Assembly: GCA_964556425.1 (NCBI GenBank)
Contig: CAZKWC010000101.1
Location: 1 to 7,117 of the forward strand
Reading direction: 5' to 3'
From: JALQUL01 sp964556425
Lineage (GTDB): Bacteria; Pseudomonadota; Gammaproteobacteria; Burkholderiales; Burkholderiaceae_C
DNA length: 7,117 nt
Shown here one piece after another: positions 1 through 6,451 of this stretch (within the stretch, counting starts at the first letter, position 1; each line of letters begins with the position of its first letter). The translations under genes and the position numbers were made by a program. A model generated the notes under the pieces. That model saw only the letters and a list, made by a program, of their open reading frames with translations, had not been told where the DNA came from and made no database searches.

Positions 1-986
1 CCATCTGGGGTAAAACTTTCTGGGCCATTTAATAACATTTTTATTTTGGCAGTTTCAAGGCAAGGTGTTCTATGTATGGCCGCTGTCATTAAAGGCTCAA
101 ACTGATCCCAGTCTTCATCTAATAATGCAAATTGAAAATGACTGGGAATTGGGTCCATTTTCCACGGTTTTGCAACAGGCTCAAAACCACCCATTAACAA
201 GCCACCCACCTCTTCTTTGTAATAAATAAAACCATCAGGGTCCCGCATAACGGGCAACATGGGATGCACACCTTCAATTTTTTCTGTGACGATATAAAAA
301 TGTTCAGCAGAATACAAAGGTACATTCACACCTGCCAATTTGCCAAACTGCCTAGCCCATTGGCCTGCACAATTGACCACTGTTTCACAGCGAATTTCGC
401 CTTGAGCAGTGAGCACACCAACTGCAGCACCACCCTCTTGCAAAACACCTGTTACCTCTATACCTTCAAAAATTTTAACGCCCTTATTCCGCGCCCCTTT
501 TGCTAATGACATGCATAAATCAGCAGGATTAGCTTTACCATCACCGGGCAACCAAATCGCACCTTGCAAATCTTCGGTGCGCAACAGGGGATATTTTTCT
601 CCCGCTTCTTGAGGACTAAGCTCTACACATTCCACGCCAAAACTTCTGGCCATTGCCAATTGTTTTTTTAACACCTTCATGCGCTCTGGCGTTTTGGCTA
701 CATTTAAACTACCGCATTGTTTCCAGCCTGTGGCCATGCCAGTTTCGGCCTCTAGGGTGGCATATAACTCAATGCCATATTTACTCATGGCAGTCATACT
801 ACGATTGGGCCTCATTTGGCCAATTAAACCAGCCGCATGCCAAGTGGTGCCACTGGTTAATTTACCCTGCTCAAGAATCACTACATCGGTAATTCCCAAC
901 TTAGCTAAATGGTAGGCAGTCGAGCATCCTGCAATTCCACCCCCCACGATAACGACTCTTGCATGACTGGGTAAAATTGGGTTCAT
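1..986 (-). CDS. FAD-dependent dehydrogenase, dimethylglycine/sarcosine dehydrogenase family (N-terminal part, 3' end outside window)
   Basis: The frame is open from ATG at 986 to the window edge, giving 328 codons without a stop; the C-terminus is cut. Residues 11-20 (VVIVGGGIAG) are the dinucleotide-binding loop for the FAD ADP part, and Glu39 ends the second strand (VVILE) that usually holds the ribose. Residues 44-53 (TSGTTWHAAG) are the signature of the DMGDH/sarcosine dehydrogenase family; His50 matches the histidine that carries covalent FAD in mammalian DMGDH. NGPESFTPDG near residue 328 is also typical. Family members are about 800 residues, with a C-terminal GcvT-like folate domain passing one-carbon units to tetrahydrofolate; that part would lie outside. 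It oxidatively demethylates a secondary or tertiary amine, presumably in the cytoplasm. It follows the permease by 33 bp on the same strand, so co-transcription with the phn genes is likely. Upstream purines (AAGAAAGA) are only a weak ribosome site. The substrate cannot be told from this part: dimethylglycine, sarcosine, or an N-methylated aminophosphonate are all possible. Confidence 0.88.
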   Translation of the reverse strand, partial: MNPILPSHARVVIVGGGIAGCSTAYHLAKLGITDVVILEQGKLTSGTTWHAAGLIGQMRPNRSMTAMSKYGIELYATLEAETGMATGWKQCGSLNVAKTPERMKVLKKQLAMARSFGVECVELSPQEAGEKYPLLRTEDLQGAIWLPGDGKANPADLCMSLAKGARNKGVKIFEGIEVTGVLQEGGAAVGVLTAQGEIRCETVVNCAGQWARQFGKLAGVNVPLYSAEHFYIVTEKIEGVHPMLPVMRDPDGFIYYKEEVGGLLMGGFEPVAKPWKMDPIPSHFQFALLDEDWDQFEPLMTAAIHRTPCLETAKIKMLLNGPESFTPD

Positions 987-1019
987 GATCTATCTTTCTT
1001 GAACTGTGTTTTTCAAAAT

Positions 1020-1514
1020 CTACTTAGCTAGCCGCACTGCAACCATGCCAGCCATAATCGTGAAAGTACCCAACAACCTTTGATGGGTGAACTTTTCTTT
1101 AAGCAACCAAAAACCTATAAGGGCAGCAAATAAAACCGAGGTTTCACGAAGTGCTGCTACCGTTGCCATAGGTGCTTGCGTCATAGCCCATAACGCAATG
1201 CCATATGAACTTAATGATGCTACCGACCCCACCACCGAAATCGGCCAACGCTGTTTGGCATACTGCACCATTTGGCCTCGCCTTCTGTACCACATCAAAA
1301 ATGCAAACGGCCATCCATCAATTAAAAATAATAAAAATATATATTGCAGAGCATTTCCAGAGGCTCTCACACCCAAACCATCGACCACCGTATAAATAGC
1401 AATAATGACCGCATTGAATAAGGCAAATTGAATGGCTTTAGGTGAGTGCAAAGCATCTTTGCTAAGACCTAATAATAAAACGCCACAAGAAATGGCCAGT
1501 ACGCCAAGCCAAGC
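1020..1514 (-). CDS. EamA/DMT-family permease, C-terminal half (5' part lost in assembly gap)
   Basis: 164 residues plus a TAG stop (1022-1020) are present; the beginning lies in the N run. The sequence is strongly hydrophobic with about six membrane segments: a partial one at residues 1-17 (AWLGVLAISCGVLLLGL), then roughly 30-48, 55-76, 92-110, 117-138 and 144-162. This fits the last helix of the first EamA repeat followed by the whole second repeat of a ten-helix drug/metabolite transporter. RETSVLFAALIGFWLLKEK at 123-141 is the characteristic end-of-repeat motif. DMT permeases are about 290 residues, so some 125 residues (about 375 bp) are missing; nothing suggests the gene itself is broken. 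Family members move varied small metabolites, often outward, and specificity cannot be read here. Its place between phnY and an amine dehydrogenase on the same strand suggests a link with amine or phosphonate metabolism, but that is inference. Confidence 0.85.
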   Translation of the reverse strand, partial: AWLGVLAISCGVLLLGLSKDALHSPKAIQFALFNAVIIAIYTVVDGLGVRASGNALQYIFLLFLIDGWPFAFLMWYRRRGQMVQYAKQRWPISVVGSVASLSSYGIALWAMTQAPMATVAALRETSVLFAALIGFWLLKEKFTHQRLLGTFTIMAGMVAVRLAK

Positions 1515-1614
1515 NNNNNNNNNNNNNNNNNNNNNNNNNNNNNNNNNNNNNNNNNNNNNNNNNNNNNNNNNNNNNNNNNNNNNNNNNNNNNNNNNNNNNN
1601 NNNNNNNNNNNNNN
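1515..1614. other. Assembly gap (100 N)
   Basis: Exactly 100 unknown bases, the conventional placeholder for a gap of unknown length. It separates the last codons of phnY (right) from the middle of a DMT permease (left). Because 100 N happens to keep both in one frame, the - strand reads as a single 676-residue frame, which is not a real protein. If both genes are complete in the organism, the true gap must hold the last few phnY codons plus roughly 375 bp of permease, so at least about 400 bp, and it could hide further genes. Confidence 0.98.
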
Positions 1615-3050
1615 TAGGTTTTTAAATTGGTAAAGCTCTTCATCGCTTCTTGCACGCCCTCTTTATAACCAAGGCCAGAATCTTTAATGCCGCCAAATGG
1701 TGTGAGTTCTAAGCGATATCCAGGCACCTCTCTTACATTGACCGTGCCTACATGCAACTCTTTTACAAAGCGCGAAATATAATCCAAACGATTGGTACAT
1801 ACCGCACTTGATAAACCGTAAGCAGTGCCGTTGGAAATTTGAATCGCATGCTCAATATTTTTAAAGCGAATAATAGGAGAAACTGGCCCAAAGGTTTCTT
1901 CTTTGACTAACTCCATTTGTGGGTCAACATGATCTAACACGGTTGGTGCATATAAAGCGCCTTGTCTTTGGTTACCCCATAACAAACGAGCACCTTGACT
2001 AACAGCGGTATTCACCCTTGCTTCAAACAATTGAGCTGCTTGTTCATCAATCACGGTTCCCATATCATTTTGTGGATCAAGTGGATTGCCGTATTTCCAA
2101 GCTTTGGTTTTGGCTAACACTTGTTCAGCAAACTCATTGGCTACCGCTTCATGCACCAACATTCGTTTAACGGCAGTACAGCGCTGACCAGAGTTTTTAT
2201 ATGAACCCGATACTGCCAAGGTAGAAGCTTCATCAATATCGGCGTCTTCCATCACAATAATGGGGTCATTACCACCCAACTCTAAAACAATTCTTTTGTA
2301 TCCCGCTTTATTAGCAATATATTTACCAATTGCCACGCCACCAGTAAAGGTAATTAAATCAACGTTTGGATTGGTAATTAATTCATCGGCGATCTCGGAA
2401 GGGGCACCAGTGACCACGCTAAACATTTCGGGTGGTAGGCCTGCTTCGTACAAAATATCAGCCAGTAATATGGCAGAGAAAGGAACTTTTTCTGATGGCT
2501 TTAAAACCATACGATTATTTGTCGCAATACTAGGCACTACTTTATGCGCCACTTGATTCATAGGATGATTAAATGGCGTAATTGCCGAAATCACTCCCAA
2601 TAAAGGACTTCTGTGGGTATAGACTTTTCTGTTCTTACCGTGTGGGGTTAAATCACAGCTAAAAATTTGCCCGTCATCTTTTAAAACTTCATTGGCACCA
2701 AACTGCAATACATCGGCAACTCGGCCCACTTCGTAAATACTATCTTTTAAACAAAGTCCCGCCTCTGCACTAATGACTTTTGAAATCGTCTGAACTCGCT
2801 CACGAACTATGGCGGCGGCTTTATTAAGAATATTAGCTCTTTCAAATCGAGTGAGATCGGCTTGGTAGGCTTTGCTTTGTTCAAATAAAGCAATGAGTTG
2901 TTCTTTGCTTATTTTAGGTACTGTGCCCAACACCTCTTGTGTAAATGGGTTGTGTACCACAATGGTTCTATCGCCGCTTAATTCGGCACCTACTTTTTTA
3001 CCCGCTAAACGCATGGCGTTTAATTGCAAATCTAGAATCATTTGTTGCAT
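1615..3050 (-). CDS. phnY: Phosphonoacetaldehyde dehydrogenase PhnY (last few codons in gap)
   Basis: Oxidises phosphonoacetaldehyde to phosphonoacetate with NAD(P)+, the middle step of AEP breakdown; cytoplasmic. 478 residues are visible, spanning almost the whole aldehyde dehydrogenase fold. The catalytic set is intact: nucleophile Cys291 in NSGQRCTAVKR, general base Glu257 in VLELGGNDP, oxyanion Asn161 in TPFNHP, cofactor-binding FTGG at 235-238 and EETFGP at 384-389. Arg290 next to the cysteine and Arg110 (YEVGR) sit where, as I recall, the characterised Sinorhizobium meliloti PhnY binds the phosphonate. The visible part ends NLKT followed by 'ta' plus unknown bases; PhnY proteins run only about 5-10 residues further, so the gene is cut at its very end. 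Start: ATG at 3050 has an ideal AAGGAG six bases upstream; the in-frame ATG three codons later (M4) is too far from it. It lies 44 bp after phnA, supporting one operon. The alternative, a generic ALDH, is unlikely beside phnA and phnW. Confidence 0.94.
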
Positions 3051-3056
3051 AAGTTA

Positions 3057-3062
3057 CTCCTT
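3057..3062 (-). promoter_or_regulatory. Shine-Dalgarno site of phnY
   Basis: AAGGAG on the - strand, six bases before the ATG at 3050. It is the best ribosome-binding site of the left arm and fixes the phnY start at MQQM rather than at the Met three codons downstream. Confidence 0.85.
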
Positions 3063-3094
3063 ACTTTGCCTCAGTCATTCATATAAAATTTAAT

Positions 3095-4315
3095 TTACTG
3101 GGCAAAATTAAGAGCCAAATCAAAGGCATCAAAATTTCTAAAACGTTTATTTAAATCAAGACCTTCGGTTTTTAATTTTCGATTCACAATCAGTGGCACT
3201 CTTTGTTCACTAATGCCCCCGTGTGAGCGCAATGGCACTTCAAGCGCTGTTAAATCATGGCGACTTGCGCTGGTGCCCAATACGGTAGAGCGCTCTGAGA
3301 CAATCACTAAATCACCAATTCGGTCGCTTGGTAATTCAAATTTTTCGGCTGCCTGTGCACGGGTTAATACACATTCAATGCCATTGTGCTTTGCTAATTT
3401 TTCAATAATGCTGTCTGCACTTACATGTGCTGGTAAATAAACAGTGGCATATGAACCAAGGGCACCATGATGCACCACATAAGGGTCGGTGATTGGCAAA
3501 ATAACTCTGGCTTGTTTTTCTCCTAACAAAGCATCAAACCAATCTTGTAAATAAATCACATCGGGCTTGCCGTCCATACCGGCTTTTGCATTCATACCGT
3601 GATCGGCTGTTAAAGCAATCACACAACCCATATCATCGAGTTGTGAAAGGTATTGATCCATCATGGCATAAAACTGATTCGCTCCTTCGGTGCCTGGTGC
3701 GTGTTTATGCTGGATGTAATCGGTGGTGGATAAATACATCACGTCAGGGCGCATTTTTTCCATAATTTTGACCCCTGCTGCAAATACAAATTCAGACAGG
3801 TCGGCACTATAAACACTAGGTAAAGGCAAGCCTACCAAATCCATTACATTTTCAATGCCATTTTCCTCTAGAGTAACTTGATTGGCTTTTTCGGATGAAA
3901 AACAAATGCCTTTCATTTTGTGGCCCAATAAAGCACGTAGTTTATCTTTTGCAGTAATTACCGCCAAAGATTTTCCTGCGTCAGCTAATGTCGCTAATAT
4001 GGTGGGCGCTCTTAACCACTTGGCATCGTTCATCATGACTTCTTGGCCAGTAGCGGTATCGTATAAAAAATTACCACAAATACCGTGAACACTAGGCGGC
4101 GCACCAGTGACGATAGATAAGTTATTAGGATTGGTAAAACTTGGTACCACACAATCGGCCACTAAACCTGTACCGTTGGCTAAAGTTTTTTTCATCCAAG
4201 GCATATGGCCTGCTGCAACAGCTTGAGCAAAATAATCGGGCTCGCAACCATCTACACAAACAATAACAGTGGCTTGTTTTGGCAATTGGTAACTACGGTT
4301 GTTAACTTTAATCAT
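3095..4315 (-). CDS. phnA: Phosphonoacetate hydrolase PhnA
   Basis: Hydrolyses the C-P bond of phosphonoacetate to acetate and phosphate using two zinc ions; alkaline-phosphatase/nucleotide-pyrophosphatase fold, cytoplasmic (no signal peptide). At 406 residues it has the family length. Metal and catalytic residues appear in the family order: Asp22 (VDGCEPDY), nucleophile Thr61 (PSFTNPNN), Asp199 and His203 (STTDYIQHKHAPG), Asp238-His239 (TADHGM) and His365 (RSHGGISEQRVP). The spacings 22-61, 199-203, 199-238 and 239-365 agree with those I remember for the S. meliloti enzyme. The YIQHKHAPG and DPYVVHHGALGS (277-288) stretches separate it from ordinary phosphodiesterases of the superfamily. The ATG at 4315 is preceded by a modest GAAAGA with five-base spacing. 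It lies 47 bp after the regulator and 44 bp before phnY, with no terminator in either gap, so regulator-phnA-phnY look like one transcript. The name must not be confused with the E. coli zinc-ribbon 'PhnA', which is unrelated. Confidence 0.95.
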   Translation of the reverse strand: MIKVNNRSYQLPKQATVIVCVDGCEPDYFAQAVAAGHMPWMKKTLANGTGLVADCVVPSFTNPNNLSIVTGAPPSVHGICGNFLYDTATGQEVMMNDAKWLRAPTILATLADAGKSLAVITAKDKLRALLGHKMKGICFSSEKANQVTLEENGIENVMDLVGLPLPSVYSADLSEFVFAAGVKIMEKMRPDVMYLSTTDYIQHKHAPGTEGANQFYAMMDQYLSQLDDMGCVIALTADHGMNAKAGMDGKPDVIYLQDWFDALLGEKQARVILPITDPYVVHHGALGSYATVYLPAHVSADSIIEKLAKHNGIECVLTRAQAAEKFELPSDRIGDLVIVSERSTVLGTSASRHDLTALEVPLRSHGGISEQRVPLIVNRKLKTEGLDLNKRFRNFDAFDLALNFAQ

Positions 4316-4362
4316 GATGATCTTTCGCTGATAAAGAAGAATATATGAAATGGTTTGAAAAA

Positions 4363-5037
4363 CTATTTTTGCGAATTTTGATGTCGCAAAATAGTTCTAT
4401 CTTTACTTTCTTGTACATGGTCAAATAAGGCCTTAGCGGCAGCTATCGGGTCTCTTTTTTCTATGACTTTGACAATGTTTTGATGCTCAATGGCAGAAAG
4501 TGGCAGGACATCTGCTTGACCAATATTGGCACGCCTAAACAGTGATAACTCACGAATTAATTTTTTGTATAAAGACAATAATTTTTTATTGCCACTCATC
4601 TCCATTAATCGCTCATGAAAAAATACATTGAGTTGGTGATAAGTGTTTAAATCTTTTTCAAGCACTGCTTTATCCATTTGCGCCACTGTTGTGTGTAACT
4701 CTTGTAATTGAGCTGCTGTAATGTTCTGAGCCAATAATCGGCCCGCTAACTCTTCCATTACGGCTCTCAAATCATAGATTTCAATTGCTTCATCTAAGGG
4801 AATAGCGCGAACAAAGACACCTCGATTTTTTTCAGTACGTAATAGGCCAGCCTCTTCTAGGCTGCGAAAAGCTTCGCGTACAGGCCCTCTAGAGACCCCC
4901 AGCGACATCGCAAGAGCAGCCTCGTTCAGTTTGCTACCAGGCGCAAAATCACCTGCCAAAATAGCGCGCTCGATTTCTTGCTGAACCACATGGGTCAGTG
5001 AGCTACTTTGTAATTGGGCAATAGTGGGTGTTGTCAT
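4363..5037 (-). CDS. phnR: GntR-family (FadR/FCD) regulator of phosphonate use, PhnR-like
   Basis: A 224-residue repressor-type regulator. The N-terminal winged helix spans about residues 10-78: EIERAILAGDFAPGSKLNEAAL, recognition helix region LGVSRGPVREAFRSLEEAGLL (46-66), and wing RTEKNRGVFVRAI. The rest is an all-helical FCD ligand domain. Its metal-ligand set is His141 (FFHERLM), His185 (EHQNI) and His207 (DHVQE), but the usual Asp of the DxxFH motif is Asn137. The sequence resembles the 'phosphonate utilization associated' GntR family named from Burkholderia. It is first in the left arm, divergent from phnW, and a FadR-type operator overlaps both promoters, so it probably represses both arms and itself until AEP or a derivative binds; the ligand is unknown. 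There is no Shine-Dalgarno before the ATG at 5037, yet no later Met precedes the DNA-binding domain, so this start is kept. The symbol follows context; other, unrelated GntR proteins are also called PhnR. Confidence 0.9.
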   Translation of the reverse strand: MTTPTIAQLQSSSLTHVVQQEIERAILAGDFAPGSKLNEAALAMSLGVSRGPVREAFRSLEEAGLLRTEKNRGVFVRAIPLDEAIEIYDLRAVMEELAGRLLAQNITAAQLQELHTTVAQMDKAVLEKDLNTYHQLNVFFHERLMEMSGNKKLLSLYKKLIRELSLFRRANIGQADVLPLSAIEHQNIVKVIEKRDPIAAAKALFDHVQESKDRTILRHQNSQK

Positions 5038-5044
5038 GATAGGT

Positions 5045-5073
5045 ATTCAATCAGAGAAATGTAATATTGTCAA
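5045..5073 (-). promoter_or_regulatory. Predicted sigma-70 promoter of phnR-phnA-phnY
   Basis: On the - strand a perfect -35 box TTGACA (5073-5068) is followed after 17 bp by TTGAAT (5050-5045), four of six bases like TATAAT. Transcription would begin near 5038, at or beside the regulator's ATG (5037). The -35 lies inside the operator palindrome. Confidence 0.55.
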
Positions 5074-5099
5074 CAATCTACAAAAAACAATTGACAATA
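5065..5099. promoter_or_regulatory. Inverted-repeat operator region between phnR and phnW
   Basis: A perfect 9-bp inverted repeat, TATTGTCAA (5065-5073) and TTGACAATA (5091-5099), is separated by 17 bp. Within and beside it the pentamer ATTGT/ACAAT occurs four times: 5066-5070, 5073-5077, 5087-5091 and 5094-5098. The first two form the palindrome ATTGT-CA-ACAAT, which contains TTGT-CA-ACAA and fits the FadR-family consensus TNGT-N(0-3)-ACNA. The second two are direct copies with the same 2-bp spacing, starting 21 bp (two helical turns) from the first. Both predicted -35 boxes lie in the arms, so bound regulator would block both promoters. Binding by the adjacent GntR protein is inferred from position and consensus. 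Confidence 0.65.
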
Positions 5100-5119
5100 A
5101 AGCTTAAACAGGGTGAAAT
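5091..5119 (+). promoter_or_regulatory. Predicted sigma-70 promoter of phnW
   Basis: Perfect TTGACA (5091-5096), 17-bp spacer, then TGAAAT (5114-5119), four of six matches to TATAAT. Transcription would begin near 5126, leaving a leader of about 77 bases before the phnW ATG. The -35 overlaps the right arm of the inverted repeat and mirrors the promoter of the left arm. Confidence 0.55.
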
Positions 5120-5190
5120 TAAGATGTCGAGAGTATAAAGAGTGTTGGTTTTATTCTCAAAACCCTAATTTCAACGGCTTTTGCCATTTT

Positions 5191-5197
5191 TATGAGG
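5191..5197 (+). promoter_or_regulatory. Shine-Dalgarno site deciding the phnW start
   Basis: TATGAGG with GAGG at 5194-5197, five bases before ATG 5203. This supports the internal ATG over the GTG at 5113, which lies inside the predicted promoter, upstream of the expected transcript start. Confidence 0.7.
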
Positions 5198-5202
5198 CCA
5201 GT

Positions 5203-6312
5203 ATGGACCGCGATAAGATTCTTCTCACCCCCGGACCTTTAACCACTACCCTTCGCACCAAATTAGCCATGCTTCGTGATTGGGGTTCATGGGACAGTGA
5301 ATTTAATGCGATTACTGCCAGCATTCGTCAAAGCCTGCTGCAAATTATTCATGGTAGCACCGACTACACCGTAGTTCCTTTACAAGGCAGCGGCACGTTT
5401 AGTGTTGAAGCTGCGGTAGCGACTGTTGTGCCAGCGAATGGCCATGTTTTGGTACTAGACAATGGTGCTTATTGCAAACGAGCTGCCAAGCTAAGTACTA
5501 TGATGGGGAAAAAATGCACGGTCAAAACTTTTGATGAAGCCCAAGCCGTTGACCCGCAAGTTTTAGAAGCCTGTTTACAAGCAGACCCTAGCATTAGTCA
5601 TGTGATTATGATTCATTGCGAAACAGGGGCTGGGGTACTTAATCCCTTACAAGCGGTATCTGACGTTTGTAAAAATAAAGGGGTTGGCCTAATAGTGGAT
5701 GCCATGAGCTCTTTTGGGGCTCTTGAAATTGATACTCGTCAAGTTCAATTTGATGCCTTAATTGCTGCCAGTGGCAAATGTTTAGAGGGTGTTCCTGGTA
5801 TGGGATTTGTGTTTATTCGCAAAGCCATATTAGCCTCTTGCGAGGGCAATAGCATGAGTTTAGCCATGGACCTGTACGACCAGTACCAGTACATGGAAAA
5901 AACCACACAGTGGCGTTTTACGCCCCCTACCCATGTGGTGGTTGCCTTACATCAAGCCATTGCCCAATTTGAAGAGGAAGGTGGTCAGCCCGCTCGATTG
6001 GCTAGGTACACTGCCAATTACCAAGCTTTAATTGAAGGTATGGCAGCCCTTGGCTTTCAACCTTTTTTAGATCCTCAAGTGCAAGCGCCAATTATTGTGA
6101 CTTTTCATGCACCTAAAGATGCCAAATATGATTTCAAACAATTTTATTTAGCAGCCAAAGACAGAGGCTTTATTTTGTATCCTGGCAAACTCACACAAAT
6201 CGAAACGTTTAGAGTGGGTTGTATTGGTGCAATTGGACCCAACGAAATTAAACAGGCGGTATTGGCAGTAGAACAAACTCTGACTGATTTAAAAATTCAA
6301 ACCGTTGCTTAG
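5203..6312 (+). CDS. phnW: 2-Aminoethylphosphonate:pyruvate aminotransferase PhnW
   Basis: Transfers the amino group of AEP to pyruvate, giving phosphonoacetaldehyde and L-alanine; PLP-dependent fold-type I (class V), cytoplasmic, normally a dimer. The 369 residues match the usual length of about 365-370. MDRDKILLTPGPLTTTLRTK opens the protein exactly as the family does, followed by AMLRDWGSWD (22-31), the PLP-phosphate loop QGSGTF (61-66), HCETGAG (138-144), Asp166 in VDAMSS for the PLP ring nitrogen, Lys192 in ASGKCLEGVPGMGFV as the Schiff-base lysine, and Arg337 in ETFRVGCIG where the substrate's acid group is expected to bind. The frame stays open upstream to a GTG at 5113, but those 30 residues are unlike the family and lie in the promoter. 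It is the only gene of the right arm: a strong terminator follows 21 bp after the stop. PhnW's product feeds PhnY and PhnA from the divergent arm. A shared operator implies joint induction. Confidence 0.95.
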   Translation: MDRDKILLTPGPLTTTLRTKLAMLRDWGSWDSEFNAITASIRQSLLQIIHGSTDYTVVPLQGSGTFSVEAAVATVVPANGHVLVLDNGAYCKRAAKLSTMMGKKCTVKTFDEAQAVDPQVLEACLQADPSISHVIMIHCETGAGVLNPLQAVSDVCKNKGVGLIVDAMSSFGALEIDTRQVQFDALIAASGKCLEGVPGMGFVFIRKAILASCEGNSMSLAMDLYDQYQYMEKTTQWRFTPPTHVVVALHQAIAQFEEEGGQPARLARYTANYQALIEGMAALGFQPFLDPQVQAPIIVTFHAPKDAKYDFKQFYLAAKDRGFILYPGKLTQIETFRVGCIGAIGPNEIKQAVLAVEQTLTDLKIQTVA

Positions 6313-6333
6313 ATCAACTTTTGCTAATATCTT

Positions 6334-6371
6334 AGGTCATACCTAGCACTTACTGGTATGACCTTTTTTTT
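6334..6371 (+). terminator. Rho-independent terminator of phnW
   Basis: A perfect 10-bp stem AGGTCATACC (6334-6343) / GGTATGACCT (6355-6364) with an 11-base loop runs directly into eight T (6364-6371). It lies 21 bp after the phnW stop and isolates phnW as a single-gene transcript. Confidence 0.93.
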
Positions 6372-6382
6372 GGTTTTCAAAT

Positions 6383-6400
6383 AGAGCATTTGCTCTTTTT
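6383..6400 (+). terminator. Possible second, weaker terminator
   Basis: AGAGC (6383-6387), a 4-base loop, GCTCT (6392-6396), then T to 6400. The stem is only 5 bp and the T run short, so it may be a backup to the strong hairpin just upstream, or chance. Confidence 0.45.
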
Positions 6401-6451
6401 AATCTGTAGCACCACTCCCTATCTGATATTTAATAAAAGGCCGATTAACCC

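Noticed and set aside
264..915. Several short + strand frames opposite the flavoprotein gene
   Set aside because: They are shadows of a well-conserved coding region on the - strand; none shows a recognisable motif or ribosome site.
1020..3050. Single 676-residue protein combining an aldehyde dehydrogenase and a membrane permease
   Set aside because: The join is 100 N of placeholder sequence; frame continuity is coincidental (1 in 3) and both sides are parts of separate families.
4316..4362. Possible separate promoter or terminator between phnR and phnA
   Set aside because: No hairpin with a T run and no -35/-10 pair with acceptable spacing; only a modest ribosome site for phnA is seen.
5124..5138. 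Four-codon mini-ORF (ATG TCG AGA GTA TAA) in the phnW leader
   Set aside because: It starts at or before the predicted transcript start and has no ribosome site; too short to support as an upstream peptide.
5113..5202. PhnW starting at GTG 5113 (399 residues)
   Set aside because: The extra 30 residues (Cys- and aromatic-rich) do not resemble PhnW, the GTG overlaps the predicted promoter, and ATG 5203 has a GAGG site and the family's usual N-terminus.
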